The translations under genes and the position numbers were made by a program. Source: Novosphingobium organovorum (GTDB lineage: Bacteria > Pseudomonadota > Alphaproteobacteria > Sphingomonadales > Sphingomonadaceae). From it: a stretch of 64,000 nucleotides of DNA. The stretch covers positions 1-64,000 of the forward strand of contig NZ_JALHLF010000006.1 of NCBI RefSeq assembly GCF_022832435.1, read 5' to 3'. This document shows positions 37,687-49,381 of the stretch, in pieces (the first letter of the stretch is position 1; every line of letters begins with the position of its first letter). The notes below the pieces were generated by a model, which was not told the DNA's origin, did not search any database, and saw only the letters and a list, made by a program, of their open reading frames with translations.

Positions 37687-39030
37687 ATGGGACTTCACGC
37701 ATCGCTTCGTCTGGGCCTTCTTGCAGGCTCGCTTCTGGCAACCGCTTCGCCCGTCCTGGCGCAATCGCCGCAGAGTGCGGCGCTGGCCGGAGCCATTGCC
37801 GGTGACATGCCGCAGCTCATGGCGATCTACCGTGACCTCCACGCGCATCCTGAGTTGAGCGAACAGGAACACCGCACCGCCGGGATCATGGCCGAGGCTG
37901 CGCGCAAGGCGGGATTCACCGTGACCGAGGGCGTGGGAGGTACCGGCGTGGTTGCGGTGATGCGCAATGGCGAAGGTCCCACTGTGCTCATCCGCGCCGA
38001 CATGGACGGCTTGCCGGTGACCGAGGAAACGGGGTTGCCCTTCGCCTCGAAGATGCGCGGTGTGTCGACCGCGGGTGTCGAGAGCGGGATCATGCACGCC
38101 TGCGGACACGATACGCACATGACCGCGTGGATTGAGACCGCGCGTCTGATGTCGGCGCGCAAGGCGGACTGGTCGGGCACGCTGGTGATGATCGGCCAGC
38201 CCGCCGAGGAAATGGGCGTGGGCGCGCGGGCGATGCTGGCTGACGGGCTCTATACACGCTTTCCCAAGCCCGACTATGCGCTGGCCTTCCACGATTCGGC
38301 CGGCATGGAGGCTGGAAAGGTCGGTGCAGCGGTGGGCTGGGCGCTGGCCAACGTCGACAGTGTCGACATCCTGGTCAAGGGGCGTGGCGGCCACGGCGCC
38401 TACCCGCACACCACCATCGACCCGATCGTGCTGGCGAGTTCTATCGTCATGAAATTGCAGACGCTGGCCAGCCGTGAAATCGATCCCAAGGACCCGGTGG
38501 TGGTCACCGTCGGCTCCTTCCACGCCGGGACCAAGCACAACGTCATTCCCAACGAGGCCAAGCTCGAACTGACCGTGCGCAGCTATTCGGATGCCACGCG
38601 CAAGCAGCTGCTCGACGGTATTGCGCGGATCGCGCGCGGCGAAGCGCTTGCCTCGGGCGTGGCCGAGGCAGACCTGCCGGTGGTCACGGTCGATCCGCAC
38701 AACACCCGCGCGACGTGGAATTCGCCGGAATTCACCCAGGCGACGGTTGATCGCCTCCAGGGTCAGATGGGCGAGGGGGCGGTTTCGGTCCTGCCGTCGG
38801 TCATGGGAGGCGAGGATTTCGGAGAGTTCCGCCGGGCGGACGAAAACCACATCCAGTCGATCATCTTCTGGGTCGGCGGAGTGCCCGAAAAGGCCTGGGC
38901 GGCGGCGCAGGCGGGCGGTCCGCCGCTGCCTTCGCTCCACAGCGCGCTATGGGCGCCCGAGGCCGACAAGGTCATCGCATCGGGCGCGCAGACGCTGACG
39001 CTGACCGCGCTCGACATTCTCAAGCGCTGA
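37687..39030 (+). CDS. Secreted M20 family amidohydrolase/peptidase
   Basis: A 447-residue zinc amidohydrolase of the M20D (hippurate hydrolase/IAA-amino acid hydrolase) type. A signal peptide (LGLLAGSLLATASPVLAQ) is followed by DLHAHPELSEQEHRTAG, VLIRADMDGLPVTEETGLPF, IMHACGHDTHMTAW and PAEEMGVGARAML, which hold the metal ligands, and VMGGEDFGEF near the end. The substrate is an N-acyl amino acid or peptide in the periplasm; its identity is unknown. The ATG at 37687 is chosen for the signal peptide. Confidence 0.93.
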   Translation: MGLHASLRLGLLAGSLLATASPVLAQSPQSAALAGAIAGDMPQLMAIYRDLHAHPELSEQEHRTAGIMAEAARKAGFTVTEGVGGTGVVAVMRNGEGPTVLIRADMDGLPVTEETGLPFASKMRGVSTAGVESGIMHACGHDTHMTAWIETARLMSARKADWSGTLVMIGQPAEEMGVGARAMLADGLYTRFPKPDYALAFHDSAGMEAGKVGAAVGWALANVDSVDILVKGRGGHGAYPHTTIDPIVLASSIVMKLQTLASREIDPKDPVVVTVGSFHAGTKHNVIPNEAKLELTVRSYSDATRKQLLDGIARIARGEALASGVAEADLPVVTVDPHNTRATWNSPEFTQATVDRLQGQMGEGAVSVLPSVMGGEDFGEFRRADENHIQSIIFWVGGVPEKAWAAAQAGGPPLPSLHSALWAPEADKVIASGAQTLTLTALDILKR

Positions 39031-39079
39031 CATCGGAACGGCGGCCGAATTCCCGATCCCTTGCGAAGGGACGCTAGGT

Positions 39080-39628
39080 TCAGTGCGAGGACGGCGCCGG
39101 GGGCTGGCTCGCGCCGTTGGCGTTCAGCGTCTGCACGTCCGCTGCGGACAGGACGACCTGCGGCAGCCCTGCGGTTTGCATCTCGCCCATATTTTCCTTT
39201 AGCGCCAGCCACTGTTCGAGCGTCATGCCGGGCGGCAGCGAGGTAGGCAGCGCGTAGGGGCTGAGGCCCGGAGGCAGGGTCGAGCCCATCTCGTAGCCAG
39301 CGCCCGCGCTTTGGGCATAGCCGTAGTTTGCGCTGGCGGCCGAGGGACCCTCATCGGGGCCGAAGCTGCCAGGTGTCTCGTTGGTGCGGTTGACGATGCT
39401 GTTGGCGCTTTCGCCGTGCACGGCGCGGCTGATGGCGTCCGGGCGCGCGGTCGTGCTGGCCTGCGCGATCGCCGCGCCGCCGCCAACGTCCGGCGTGCGC
39501 TCGTCGTCGGCGAACATGGCCAGCCCCGCCGTCACGGCCAGGGTCACGACGGCGAAGTGCATGGACATCGTCTTGAGCGAGATCCCGGCGCGGGCTCCCT
39601 GGCGCTTATGAATGCGTGACATGGCCAT
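39080..39628 (-). CDS. Membrane-anchored protein of unknown function
   Basis: 182 residues with a short basic N-terminus (MAMSRIHKRQGARAG) and one hydrophobic segment (MHFAVVTLAVTAGLAMFA), then a Ser/Ala/Gly-rich, probably periplasmic part and a short helical motif PPGMTLEQWLALKENMG. It ends in a Pro-rich tail. No family is recognised. The two ATGs at 39628 and 39622 are both plausible; the longer ORF has no support. It is convergent with the M20 peptidase gene, 49 bases away. Confidence 0.55.
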   Translation of the reverse strand: MAMSRIHKRQGARAGISLKTMSMHFAVVTLAVTAGLAMFADDERTPDVGGGAAIAQASTTARPDAISRAVHGESANSIVNRTNETPGSFGPDEGPSAASANYGYAQSAGAGYEMGSTLPPGLSPYALPTSLPPGMTLEQWLALKENMGEMQTAGLPQVVLSAADVQTLNANGASQPPAPSSH

Positions 39629-39929
39629 AGGCCCTAGCCGAAAAGGCGTATCGGCGTGGTGTGCGGGTTTGGTTAGCAAAGGATTGCATTCGCGCTATGG
39701 CGGATTGCCTTGTGGTGTCGGCCCAAGAGGGTCTGCGTGTAAAGCGCGCCGACATTGCACGGTCGGTCCGAGCCCCGGACCGCGCGGCTGCGCGACGGAT
39801 CGGCCGCGGAAAAGTGCCGATTGGCAAAGAATTGTCCGCGCATATGTGTTAGCTTTACCGACAGTTTACGCCTTTGCCCTAGTCAGGGCAGGGAAGAGTT
39901 AATGGACAAGAGGGTGGCGAGCGCGGACG
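39629..39929. other. 301-base upstream region of the second XrtA locus
   Basis: Holds a promoter-like TTGGCA-N16-TATGTG (39821-39848), the 10-mer GTTAGCTTTA (39848-39857), an inverted repeat GCCCT-AGTC-AGGGC (39876-39889) and the ribosome-binding 11-mer AGGGAAGAGTT (39890-39900). A 28-codon ORF begins at 39902. Nothing recognisable was seen in the first 150 bases. Confidence 0.5.
39821..39848 (+). promoter_or_regulatory. Likely promoter of the sugar transferase-PrsK-PrsR locus
   Basis: TTGGCA at 39821-39826, a 16-base spacer and TATGTG at 39843-39848. The 10-mer GTTAGCTTTA, shared with the export-gene leader, begins at its last base and covers the predicted transcription start. Confidence 0.45.
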
Positions 39930-41311
<1,382 letters not shown>

Positions 41312-41315
<4 letters not shown>

Positions 41316-43450
41316 TCGAGGCGGGTTTCCTCGATTTGTGGACGACGGTTGGCGTCGCCTTCGACCTGACCGGCGCGATCGCCGCGGCTTCGGCCGGGCT
41401 GTGGCTCTGGCCGCGCCGCGCGCGGCTCGGGCGTACCGGTGCGATGGTGCTCGCGGCGCTTTTCGTGACTTCGTGCTGGAGCCTGACGCTCGCCGCCGCC
41501 GCCACCGGGACCCTGCCGCCGATCGTCGCCTCGTTGTTCGAGAGTGCGCGCAATCTGGCCTGGCTGGTCGTCGTGCTGCGGCTGTTCAGCGGCGACGGGC
41601 GCGATACGACGCTGGCGCCGATCCGCCCGGTGATCATCGCGCTGTGCTTCGTGGAGATGCTTCACCTTTGCATCGACTACGGCCTGCTCAACGTCGCGCT
41701 GCCGATTTCGGCGCAGCGTGTCGCGTTCGAGTTCAACGTGATGTTCCGCCTGCTGGTCACGGTGGGCGGGCTGGTGCTCGTGCACAACCTCTACGCGGGC
41801 TGTTCGCACGAGGCGCGGTCCGGACTGCGCTGGCCAACGATCGGCCTTGCGGTGCTCTGGGCCTTCGATCTCAACCTTTACACGATTTCCTACCTGGCCG
41901 GGGGCTGGCCCACGGAGATCGCGGCCTTTCGCGGACTGGCGACGCTGTTCCTGGCACTGTTCATCGGTCTTGCCGCGGCTGGAAACCGGGACGAACTGCG
42001 CATTCGCCCCTCGCGCGCGGTGACCTTTCAGACCTTTTCGCTGCTGGTGATCGGCGCCTATCTGGTGGGCATGGTCGCGGTGGCGCAGTGGCTGTCCTAT
42101 GCGGGTGGCAACTTTGCCCGGCTGATCGAGCTGGCGTTCCTGACGCTGGCAAGCGCGATCGCCTTCGTCGTGCTGCCCTCGCGCCGCTTGCGCAGCTGGC
42201 TCAAGGTGACGCTGGCCAAGCACTTCTTCCAGCACCGCTACGATTATCGCGAGGAATGGCTGCGCTTTACCCGCACCATCGGCAGCGGCGGCGAGGAGGC
42301 CGCGCCGCTTGGCGAGCGGGTGGTCAAGTCGATCGCGGATCTGTTCGAAAGCCCGGCCGGCCTGCTGCTCACCCCCAGCGACCAGGGCGAGATGACGCTG
42401 GCCGCGCGCTGGAACTGGGCCGAGATCGAGGTTCCGGCCATCGCCATGTCGATGCAGAGCCAATCGCACCTCGAACGCACCGGCTTCATCGTCGATCTCG
42501 ACGCGATCCGCGACGCCGGGATCGACGGCGAGGGCACCCCGCAGCTCGATACGCCCCCCTGGTTGCTCGGTGACACGCGCGCCTGGGCGGTGATCCCCTT
42601 GGTGCACTACGAGCGGCTGGTCGGCACCGTGGTGCTGGCGCGCCCCCAGTTCGTGCGCAAGTTCGATTGGGAGGACTTCGACCTGCTGCGCGTGATCGGC
42701 CAGCAGGTGGCGAGCTATCTGGCCGAAAACGCGAGCCAGATCGCGCTTGCCGAAGCCAACCGGTTCGACGATTTCCATCGCCGTATCGCCTTCGTGATGC
42801 ACGACATTAAGAACCTGGCGAGCCAGTTCAGCCTGCTCGCCCGCAACGCCGAGCTTCACGCCGACAAGCCGGCCTTTCGTGCCGACATGCTGGTGACGTT
42901 GCGCAATTCCTCGGAAAAGCTCAACGCGCTGATCGCCCGCCTCGGGCGCTACGGCACCGGGGCGGTGGACAAGCTGGATATCGTCAGCACGCGCGAGGTG
43001 CTGGGCGCGATCGCGGCCAGATACCGCGACAGCCGCCAGTTCGTTCTCGTCGAATCGCCCGATCTCGACATTACCGCCAACCGCCATTCGCTCGAGCAGG
43101 TGCTGGTCCATCTCGTCCAGAACGGCCTCGATGCGAGCGAGCCGCATAGTCCGGTGTTCCTTTCGGTGGTCGCCGACGGGCTGCATGCGCGCTTCGAGGT
43201 CCTCGATTCGGGCTGCGGCATGTCTGCCGAGTTCGTCCGCAACGGACTGTTCAAACCTTTCGTGTCAACCAAGAGCGGAGGATTTGGCATCGGGGCCTTC
43301 GAGGCGCGCGAACTTGTGCGCGCGATGCGCGGGCGGCTCGACGTGGAATCGCGCGAAGGGCTGGGGTCGCGCTTCGTCGTGCGCATTCCGCTCAGCGAAG
43401 CCACCAACCTTTACCATAACCTCACGAAGAATGACCAGAAAGTAGCCTGA
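41312..43450 (+). CDS. prsK: XrtA/PEP-CTERM system histidine kinase PrsK
   Basis: A 712-residue membrane sensor kinase. About nine hydrophobic segments fill residues 1-290, a GAF-like domain follows at about 310-475, and the dimerisation/His motif is FVMHDIKNLASQFSLLARNAE near residue 495, which carries the phospho-acceptor His. The ATPase domain has LVQNGLDASE, LDSGCGMSAEFVRNGLFKPF and STKSGGFGIGAFEAREL. The stop and the PrsR start share one base. It is predicted to phosphorylate PrsR and so control exopolysaccharide and PEP-CTERM genes. Confidence 0.93.
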
Positions 43451-44826
43451 TGCCGCAAGATCACGCCAAGTCCTTGCCCAAACTTCTGATCGTCGAGGAC
43501 GATCCGGGCCTGCAGGCGCAGCTCAAGTGGGCCTATGAGGATTTCGAGGTGCTTGTCGCGGGCGACCGGCCGAGCGCGATCGCGCTGCTGCGCGCCGAGA
43601 CGCCCGATGTGGTCACGCTCGACCTTGGCCTGCCACCCGACCCGGACGGGACGAGCGAGGGGTTCGCGGTGCTCGACGAAATCATGGCGCTCAAGCCCGA
43701 CACCAAGGTGATCGTGGCGAGCGGGCACGGCGCGCGCGAGAGCGCGCTTAACGCGATCGCGCAAGGGGCCTACGATTTCTACCAGAAGCCGGTGGACATC
43801 GATTCGCTGGGCCTGATCGTGCGCCGCGCGCTCCAGCTCCACCGGCTGGAGGAAGAGAACCGCCGTCTCGCCGCCAAGGTCGAGAAAGACGACAAGGTGC
43901 TGGGGCGGATGATCACCGCCGCGCCCGAGATGCTCAAGGTCGCGCGCACGATCGAACGTGTGGCCAACACCAAGGTTTCGGTCATGCTGCTGGGCGCGAG
44001 CGGGACCGGCAAGGAGCTGCTCGCGCGCGGGCTCCACGACGCGAGCGATCGCGCGCGCGGCCAATTCGTCGCGATCAACTGTGCCGCGATCCCGGAAAAC
44101 CTGCTCGAAAGCGAACTGTTCGGGCACGAGAAGGGGGCTTTCACTGGCGCGGTCAAGACCACGCCGGGCAAGATCGAGCAGGCGGGCGGGGGCACGCTGT
44201 TCCTCGACGAAGTGGGCGACATTCCGCTCCAGCTCCAGGTCAAGCTGCTGCGTTTCCTGCAGGAGCGCGTGATCGAACGCGTCGGCTCGCGCGAATCGAT
44301 CGCGGTCGATACGCGCATCGTGTGCGCCACGCACCAGGACCTGGAAGCGATGATCGCCGAGGGGCGCTTTCGCGAGGATCTCTATTACCGTCTCGCCGAG
44401 ATCGTCGTGCGCATTCCCAGCCTCGCGGAGCGGCCGGGTGATGCCACGCTGCTCGCCAAGACCTTCCTGGCGCGCTACGCGGCGGAAATGAACCCACGCG
44501 TGCGTGGCTTCGCGGCCGATGCGCTGGCCGCGATCGATGCCTGGTCCTGGCCGGGCAATGTGCGCGAGCTGGAGAACCGGGTGAAGCGCGCGGTCATCAT
44601 GGCCGACGAGAAGCTGGTCTCGGCGACCGATCTCGATCTGGCCGATCCCGACGAGCAGGTGATCAATGCGCTCAACCTCAAGACCGCGCGCGAAGCGGCG
44701 GATCGCAAGGTGATCCGCCATGCGCTCGCGCGCAGCGAAGGCAATATTTCGAGCACCGCCAAGATGCTCGGGATAAGCCGCCCCACGCTCTATGACCTGC
44801 TCAAGCAGTACGACCTGCAATCCTGA
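43450..44826 (+). CDS. prsR: XrtA/PEP-CTERM system response regulator PrsR
   Basis: A 458-residue NtrC-type sigma-54 activator. The receiver domain (1-125) has the phospho-Asp in VVTLDLGLPPDPDG and the Lys in FYQKPVDID. The AAA+ domain has Walker A LLGASGTGKELLARGLHD, the sigma-54 contact loop EKGAFTGAVKTTPG (GAFTGA intact), Walker B GGGTLFLDEVGDIPLQLQ and the arginine finger region. The C-terminal Fis-like HTH is EGNISSTAKMLGISRPTLYDLL. It is expected to bind upstream enhancers of XrtA-regulon genes with sigma-54; no clear -24/-12 site was found in this window. Confidence 0.94.
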   Translation: MPQDHAKSLPKLLIVEDDPGLQAQLKWAYEDFEVLVAGDRPSAIALLRAETPDVVTLDLGLPPDPDGTSEGFAVLDEIMALKPDTKVIVASGHGARESALNAIAQGAYDFYQKPVDIDSLGLIVRRALQLHRLEEENRRLAAKVEKDDKVLGRMITAAPEMLKVARTIERVANTKVSVMLLGASGTGKELLARGLHDASDRARGQFVAINCAAIPENLLESELFGHEKGAFTGAVKTTPGKIEQAGGGTLFLDEVGDIPLQLQVKLLRFLQERVIERVGSRESIAVDTRIVCATHQDLEAMIAEGRFREDLYYRLAEIVVRIPSLAERPGDATLLAKTFLARYAAEMNPRVRGFAADALAAIDAWSWPGNVRELENRVKRAVIMADEKLVSATDLDLADPDEQVINALNLKTAREAADRKVIRHALARSEGNISSTAKMLGISRPTLYDLLKQYDLQS

Positions 44827-46690
44827 CGGTGCCCGCCCCGGGGCCTGCGCTGGTGGAAGGACCGGAACTGGCGGAGAGGGCAGGGGGCGCCGGTTCGCGT
44901 TTCGCGGAGGGGCTGGGCTGGTGCTGGCGGCCGGTTTGGCGCTGGGCGCTTCACCGCTCGCGGTTCGGTCCGGTCACGGGCAGGAGGACGCCGCTCCGGC
45001 GGGCCTGATTGCCAGGGCGCGCGCCGCGCTGGCGAAGGGCGATGGCATCGCGGCCGAGATGCGCCTGCGCGCCGCGCTCGACAAGGGCGCCGCACGGCGC
45101 GACATCGCGGCCTGGATGGGCGAGGCCTATCTCGACCAGGGCGACACGCAAAGCGCCCGCGACTGGCTTGGGCAGGGGCGCTTTTCCCGCGACACGGCGG
45201 CGCTGGGCTGGCGCGCAATGGCGCGCGTGGAATGGACCGAGGGCGATCTGGCAGCGGCGGGCCGGGCCTTCGACAAGGCTCTGGCGATCACTCCTGACGA
45301 CCCCGAGCTGTGGGTTGATATTGGCCGCCTGCGCTACGCGGGCGGGCAGCACACGCTGGCCATCGCGGCGGCCGATCACGCGCTGGCGCTCGATGCACAC
45401 GATGTTCCGGCGCTCACGTTCAAGGGCGAGCTGGTGCGCGATCGCTACGGGCTGGTCGGGGCGCTGGCCTGGTTCGAGCAGGCGATCCTGATCCGCAAGG
45501 ACGATGTGCCCACGCTGCTGCAATACGCCGCGACACTGGGCGAACTCGACCGGGCGAGCGAGGCGGTGACGGTGACCCGCCGGGTGCTCGAACTCGATCC
45601 CGGGAACGCCCAGGCTTACTATATTCAGGCGGTAATTGCCGCGCGGGCGGGAAATTTCGAGCTGGCGCGCCGTCTGCTCGACCGGGCCGGGGACCGGATC
45701 ACGGATCGCGCGGGCGGGCTCTTGATGCGCGGTATCGTCGAACTGGCGGCAGGCAACCCGGCGACGGCGGGTGAGGCGTTGGAGGCCCTGCTGCGGATGC
45801 GGCCCGACAACGGGCGGGCCAAGGACCTGCTGGCGCGCGCGATCTATCTTTCGGGGCAATACCGCTATGCGACGCTGCGCTTTGCCGGGGATGTGGCGCG
45901 CGGCGATGCCTCGCCCTATCTGCTGACCGTTCTGGCGCGCTGCCACGAAGCGCTGGGTGAGCGCATGGCCGCGGGCGAACGGCTCGACGCGGCGGCGCGT
46001 CCGCGTGCGGGAGTGCTGCATCTGGTGGGCGCGCAAACGCCGATTGGGCAGCTGCTCGCGCGTGGTCAGGATGCGGCGGCGGCGCAGTTGGCCGAGAGCG
46101 CGCTGCGGGCCGATCCGGGAAACTATGCCAGCCTTGCGCGCGCAGGAGACGTGCAACTGGCGCTGGGTCATCCGCGCGATGCGGCCGAGCGCTACGCGCG
46201 CGCGGCCGCGATCCGTATGCCGCCCAGCCTCTTTCTGCGGCGTTATCAGGCTCTCGTCGCGGCAGGAGAAATTTCGGCCGCGCGCGATCTGGTGGAGGGC
46301 ACGCTGCAGCAGAACCCGACCAGCCGCGTAACCCTGCGCGCGGCGGCGGCGCTGGCCATCGCGGGCGGCGACTATCGGCGTGCCGAGGCGATTCTTGCCT
46401 GGCTGCGTGACACCGGAGCGCAGCGCGACGTACAAGTGCTCTCCAACCTCGCGCTGGTCGAGGCCGGGCTGGGCGATCCGCAAAGCGCGCAGATCACCGC
46501 GATGCAAGCCTACCGCCTCCAGCGTGCGAGCCCCGAGGCGACGCAGGCCCTGGCCTTCGCCGAAGCGGCCCTGGGGCGCCATCGCGGCGATGCGCAGGCG
46601 CTCTTCGACAAGGCGGCGGCCATGGCCGGCCCCACCGCGCTGATCGCGCAGGGCCGCGCGATACTGGCCGAGGAGTCGCGTTTCCGCTGA
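44792..46690 (+). CDS. TPR-repeat protein of the XrtA locus (PrsT-like)
   Basis: Up to 632 residues made of tandem TPR-like helical pairs from about residue 70 to the end, for example AAGRAFDKALAITPDDPELW and AVTVTRRVLELDPGNAQAYY. An N-terminal secretion-like segment (GLVLAAGLALGASPLAVRSG) is present, but no lipobox Cys, unlike the usual PEP-CTERM TPR lipoprotein. The start is uncertain: the ATG at 44792 lies inside prsR without a ribosome site, while the GTG at 44921 follows a GGAGG and gives a short signal peptide; I list the longer form. It probably scaffolds polysaccharide or PEP-CTERM assembly. Confidence 0.7.
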   Translation: MTCSSSTTCNPDGARPGACAGGRTGTGGEGRGRRFAFRGGAGLVLAAGLALGASPLAVRSGHGQEDAAPAGLIARARAALAKGDGIAAEMRLRAALDKGAARRDIAAWMGEAYLDQGDTQSARDWLGQGRFSRDTAALGWRAMARVEWTEGDLAAAGRAFDKALAITPDDPELWVDIGRLRYAGGQHTLAIAAADHALALDAHDVPALTFKGELVRDRYGLVGALAWFEQAILIRKDDVPTLLQYAATLGELDRASEAVTVTRRVLELDPGNAQAYYIQAVIAARAGNFELARRLLDRAGDRITDRAGGLLMRGIVELAAGNPATAGEALEALLRMRPDNGRAKDLLARAIYLSGQYRYATLRFAGDVARGDASPYLLTVLARCHEALGERMAAGERLDAAARPRAGVLHLVGAQTPIGQLLARGQDAAAAQLAESALRADPGNYASLARAGDVQLALGHPRDAAERYARAAAIRMPPSLFLRRYQALVAAGEISAARDLVEGTLQQNPTSRVTLRAAAALAIAGGDYRRAEAILAWLRDTGAQRDVQVLSNLALVEAGLGDPQSAQITAMQAYRLQRASPEATQALAFAEAALGRHRGDAQALFDKAAAMAGPTALIAQGRAILAEESRFR

Positions 46691-46721
46691 GTTCCGGCCA
46701 GCTATGTTCCGGAGGTGGCGT

Positions 46722-47597
46722 TCACGCGCCGCGCGGCTGGTAGGTCTGGTCGATACCCGGAAAGCTGCGGGCGCGCACTTCGGCGGCGAACGTTTCGGCG
46801 GCCTCGCTGATCGTCGTGGCCATATCGGCGTAGCGCTTGACGAAGCGGGGAACCCGCTCGAACAGGCCGCACATGTCTTCGGTCACGAGAACCTGGCCAT
46901 CGCAGCGCGCCGAACCGCCGATGCCGATGCTGGGGCAGGCGATCGCCTCGCTCGCGGCCACCGCGATCGGTTCGACCACGCCCTCGATCACGATGGCAAA
47001 GGCACCCGCGGCATCGAGCGCGCGCGCATCGGCGACGATCTTGTCGGCTTCGGCGGCCGAACGCCCACGCGCGTTGTAGCCGCCCAGTACGTTGACCGCC
47101 TGCGGGGTCAGTCCGATATGGCCCATCACCGGAATGCCGCGCTGGCTGAGGAAGGCGACGGTTTCGGCCATCGCCGCCCCGCCCTCGAGCTTGACCGCCG
47201 CGCAGCCCGTCTCCTTGAGCAGGCGCGCGGCGTTTTCGAACGCCTGGGCAGGCGATTGCTCGTAGGTGCCGAACGGCATGTCGACGACGACCGCGGCGTG
47301 ATAGCTGCCGCGCACCACCGCGGCGCCGTGGTTGATCATCATTTCCATCGTCACCGGCACGCTGGAGGACAGGCCGTAAATGACCTGACCCAGGCTGTCG
47401 CCCACCAGCAGCATGTCGCAATGCGCGTCGAGCAACTGGGCCTGGCGCGCGGTATAGGCGGTGAGCATGACGATCGGTTCGGCAGTGACGCCGTCCTGCT
47501 TGCGGCGCCGGATGGCCGGAATGGTCAGCCGCTTCATCGGCGCAGGCGTGGGATGGGCGCGGCTGGTGGCGGTGTCGAGCTGGAAGGTCGTGGACAT
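46722..47597 (-). CDS. panB: 3-methyl-2-oxobutanoate hydroxymethyltransferase
   Basis: A 291-residue PanB, first step of pantothenate synthesis from 2-ketoisovalerate and 5,10-methylene-THF. The family blocks are [84 protein letters not shown] and DMCGLF. The ATG at 47597 ([10 protein letters not shown]) is chosen; the extension upstream is not supported. 2-Ketoisovalerate is made by the ilv pathway, whose genes lie at the far end of this window. It is convergent with the TPR gene, 31 bases apart. Confidence 0.95.
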   Translation of the reverse strand: MSTTFQLDTATSRAHPTPAPMKRLTIPAIRRRKQDGVTAEPIVMLTAYTARQAQLLDAHCDMLLVGDSLGQVIYGLSSSVPVTMEMMINHGAAVVRGSYHAAVVVDMPFGTYEQSPAQAFENAARLLKETGCAAVKLEGGAAMAETVAFLSQRGIPVMGHIGLTPQAVNVLGGYNARGRSAAEADKIVADARALDAAGAFAIVIEGVVEPIAVAASEAIACPSIGIGGSARCDGQVLVTEDMCGLFERVPRFVKRYADMATTISEAAETFAAEVRARSFPGIDQTYQPRGA

Positions 47598-47790
47598 GAG
47601 CGCGCTTCTAGCGCTCCGCGCGCTTGCGGGCAAACCTTGCTGGATGGCCCCTGTGGCGGGGCGGGAAATCAGGAAATCGGGGAAACCCGCGCGCAAGCGG
47701 CCTGAGAGTGAGGCATTTTTCTTGCTTACCCCTTGCCAATAATTTCGGGATGGTTAGCGTCGCGCCATCAAGGAAATCGGGGATCCACGC

Positions 47791-49311
47791 ATGTTTGGAC
47801 GGGTAAAGCCGCTTGATGCCATTTTGGCGACAGCGGAAAAGAAATCTCTACATCGCTCGCTGGGGGCCTTCCAGCTCACCATGCTCGGCATCGGCGCCGT
47901 CATCGGCACCGGTATCTTCGTGCTGACCGCCGAAGCGGCGCAGAAGGCCGGACCGGGGATGATGCTCTCCTTCGTCATCGCCGGCTTCGTCTGCGCGGTC
48001 GCGGCGCTGTGCTACGCCGAAATGTCGGCCATGGTGCCGGTTTCGGGTTCGGCCTATACCTATAGCTATGCGGTGATGGGCGAAGTCGTGGCCTGGATGG
48101 TGGGCTGGGCGCTCATTCTGGAATACGCGATCGCCGCGGGCGCGGTGTCGGTGGGCTGGTCGGGCTATTTCGTGGGCTGGTTGCACACCAGTTTCGCGAT
48201 CGACGTGCCCAAGGAGCTTGTCCGTGGTCCGTTCGACGGCGGCATGATCAACCTTCCCGCGATGCTCATCGCGATGGTGGTCACCGCGCTGCTGGTCAAG
48301 GGCACCAAGGAAAGCGCGACGGTCAACGCGGTGCTGGTGGGCATCAAGATCCTCGCGCTCACGCTGTTCATCGCGCTGACCATTCCGGTCATCAAGACCG
48401 GCCAGTTCGAACCGTTCGCGCCGATGGGCTTTGCCGGTATTTCGGCCGCCGCCGCTTCGATTTTCTTTGCCTACGTCGGTTTCGACGCGGTTTCGACCGC
48501 GGCCGAGGAAACCCGCAATCCCCAGCGCAACATGCCGATCGGCCTGATCGGCAGCCTCGCGATCTGCACCATCTTCTACATGCTGGTCGCTGCCGGCGTG
48601 ATCGGCACCGTTGGCGCGCAGCCCGTGACCGGTGCGGCCGGTGAGGCGCTGTCGCCCGGAACCCCGGCGCTGGCGCACGCCTGCTCGGCGATCCACGACA
48701 ACGCCGTGGTCTGCTCGAAGGAAGCGCTCGCCTGGACGCTCAAGCAGGTTGGCTATCCCTTCGTCGGCTGGCTGATCGGTGCGGCCGCGATCCTCGCGCT
48801 GCCCTCGGTCATCCTGATGATGATGTTCGGCCAGACCCGCATCTTCTTCGTGATGAGCCGCGATGGCCTGCTGCCCGAGTTCTTCTCGCGCGTGCACCCC
48901 CGCTTTCACACGCCGCACGTCATCACCATCCTGACCGGCGTCTTCGTGACGCTGTTCGCCGCGTTCTTCCCGGTCGGTCTGCTGGCCGACGTGTCGAACT
49001 CGGGTACGCTGTTCGCCTTCGCGGCGGTGTCGATCGCGGTGCTCGTGCTGCGTCGGACCGATCCCACGCGCGCGCGTCCGTTCCGCACCCCGGTGGTCAC
49101 CTTCACGGCGCCGCTTGCGATCCTGGGCTGCATCTACCTGTTCTTCAGCCTGTCGTTCGAGACGATCGCCCTGTTCTTCGGCTGGGCGGCGCTGGGGCTC
49201 ATCGTGTACTACGCCTACAGCCGTTCGCGCAGCCACGTGGGCCGCGGCCTGGTCGAAGTCCATGAGGGGGACCGCGACACGCCGCCCCAGCCGGTCCCGC
49301 CGATCGAGTGA
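47791..49311 (+). CDS. APC-family amino acid permease
   Basis: A 506-residue transporter with about twelve membrane segments and the APC signature near the N-terminus (LGIGAVIGTGIFVLTAEAAQKAGPG), which forms the unwound TM1 binding site. The YVGFDAVSTAAEETRNPQRNMP segment is typical of cationic amino acid transporter-like members. Substrate is not determined. Strong T-tailed terminator at 49332-49359. It has its own upstream region of 193 bases and faces pirin. Confidence 0.92.
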   Translation: MFGRVKPLDAILATAEKKSLHRSLGAFQLTMLGIGAVIGTGIFVLTAEAAQKAGPGMMLSFVIAGFVCAVAALCYAEMSAMVPVSGSAYTYSYAVMGEVVAWMVGWALILEYAIAAGAVSVGWSGYFVGWLHTSFAIDVPKELVRGPFDGGMINLPAMLIAMVVTALLVKGTKESATVNAVLVGIKILALTLFIALTIPVIKTGQFEPFAPMGFAGISAAAASIFFAYVGFDAVSTAAEETRNPQRNMPIGLIGSLAICTIFYMLVAAGVIGTVGAQPVTGAAGEALSPGTPALAHACSAIHDNAVVCSKEALAWTLKQVGYPFVGWLIGAAAILALPSVILMMMFGQTRIFFVMSRDGLLPEFFSRVHPRFHTPHVITILTGVFVTLFAAFFPVGLLADVSNSGTLFAFAAVSIAVLVLRRTDPTRARPFRTPVVTFTAPLAILGCIYLFFSLSFETIALFFGWAALGLIVYYAYSRSRSHVGRGLVEVHEGDRDTPPQPVPPIE

Positions 49312-49331
49312 GGCGCGGCTTGCCGGACGAG

Positions 49332-49359
49332 AAAAGGGGGCCTTTCGGCCCCCTTTTTT
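49332..49359 (+). terminator. Terminator of the amino acid permease gene
   Basis: AAAAGGGGGCC-TTTC-GGCCCCCTTTTTT, a perfect GC stem with A and T flanks, so it can work in both directions. Confidence 0.92.
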
Positions 49360-49381
49360 GTGCGTGCGTTCTGGTGCCTGG

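Noticed and set aside
39821-39850. Sigma-54 -24/-12 site before the sugar transferase
   Set aside because: TTGGCA-like sequence is present, but GG and GC are not 10 bases apart as required; a sigma-70 reading fits better.
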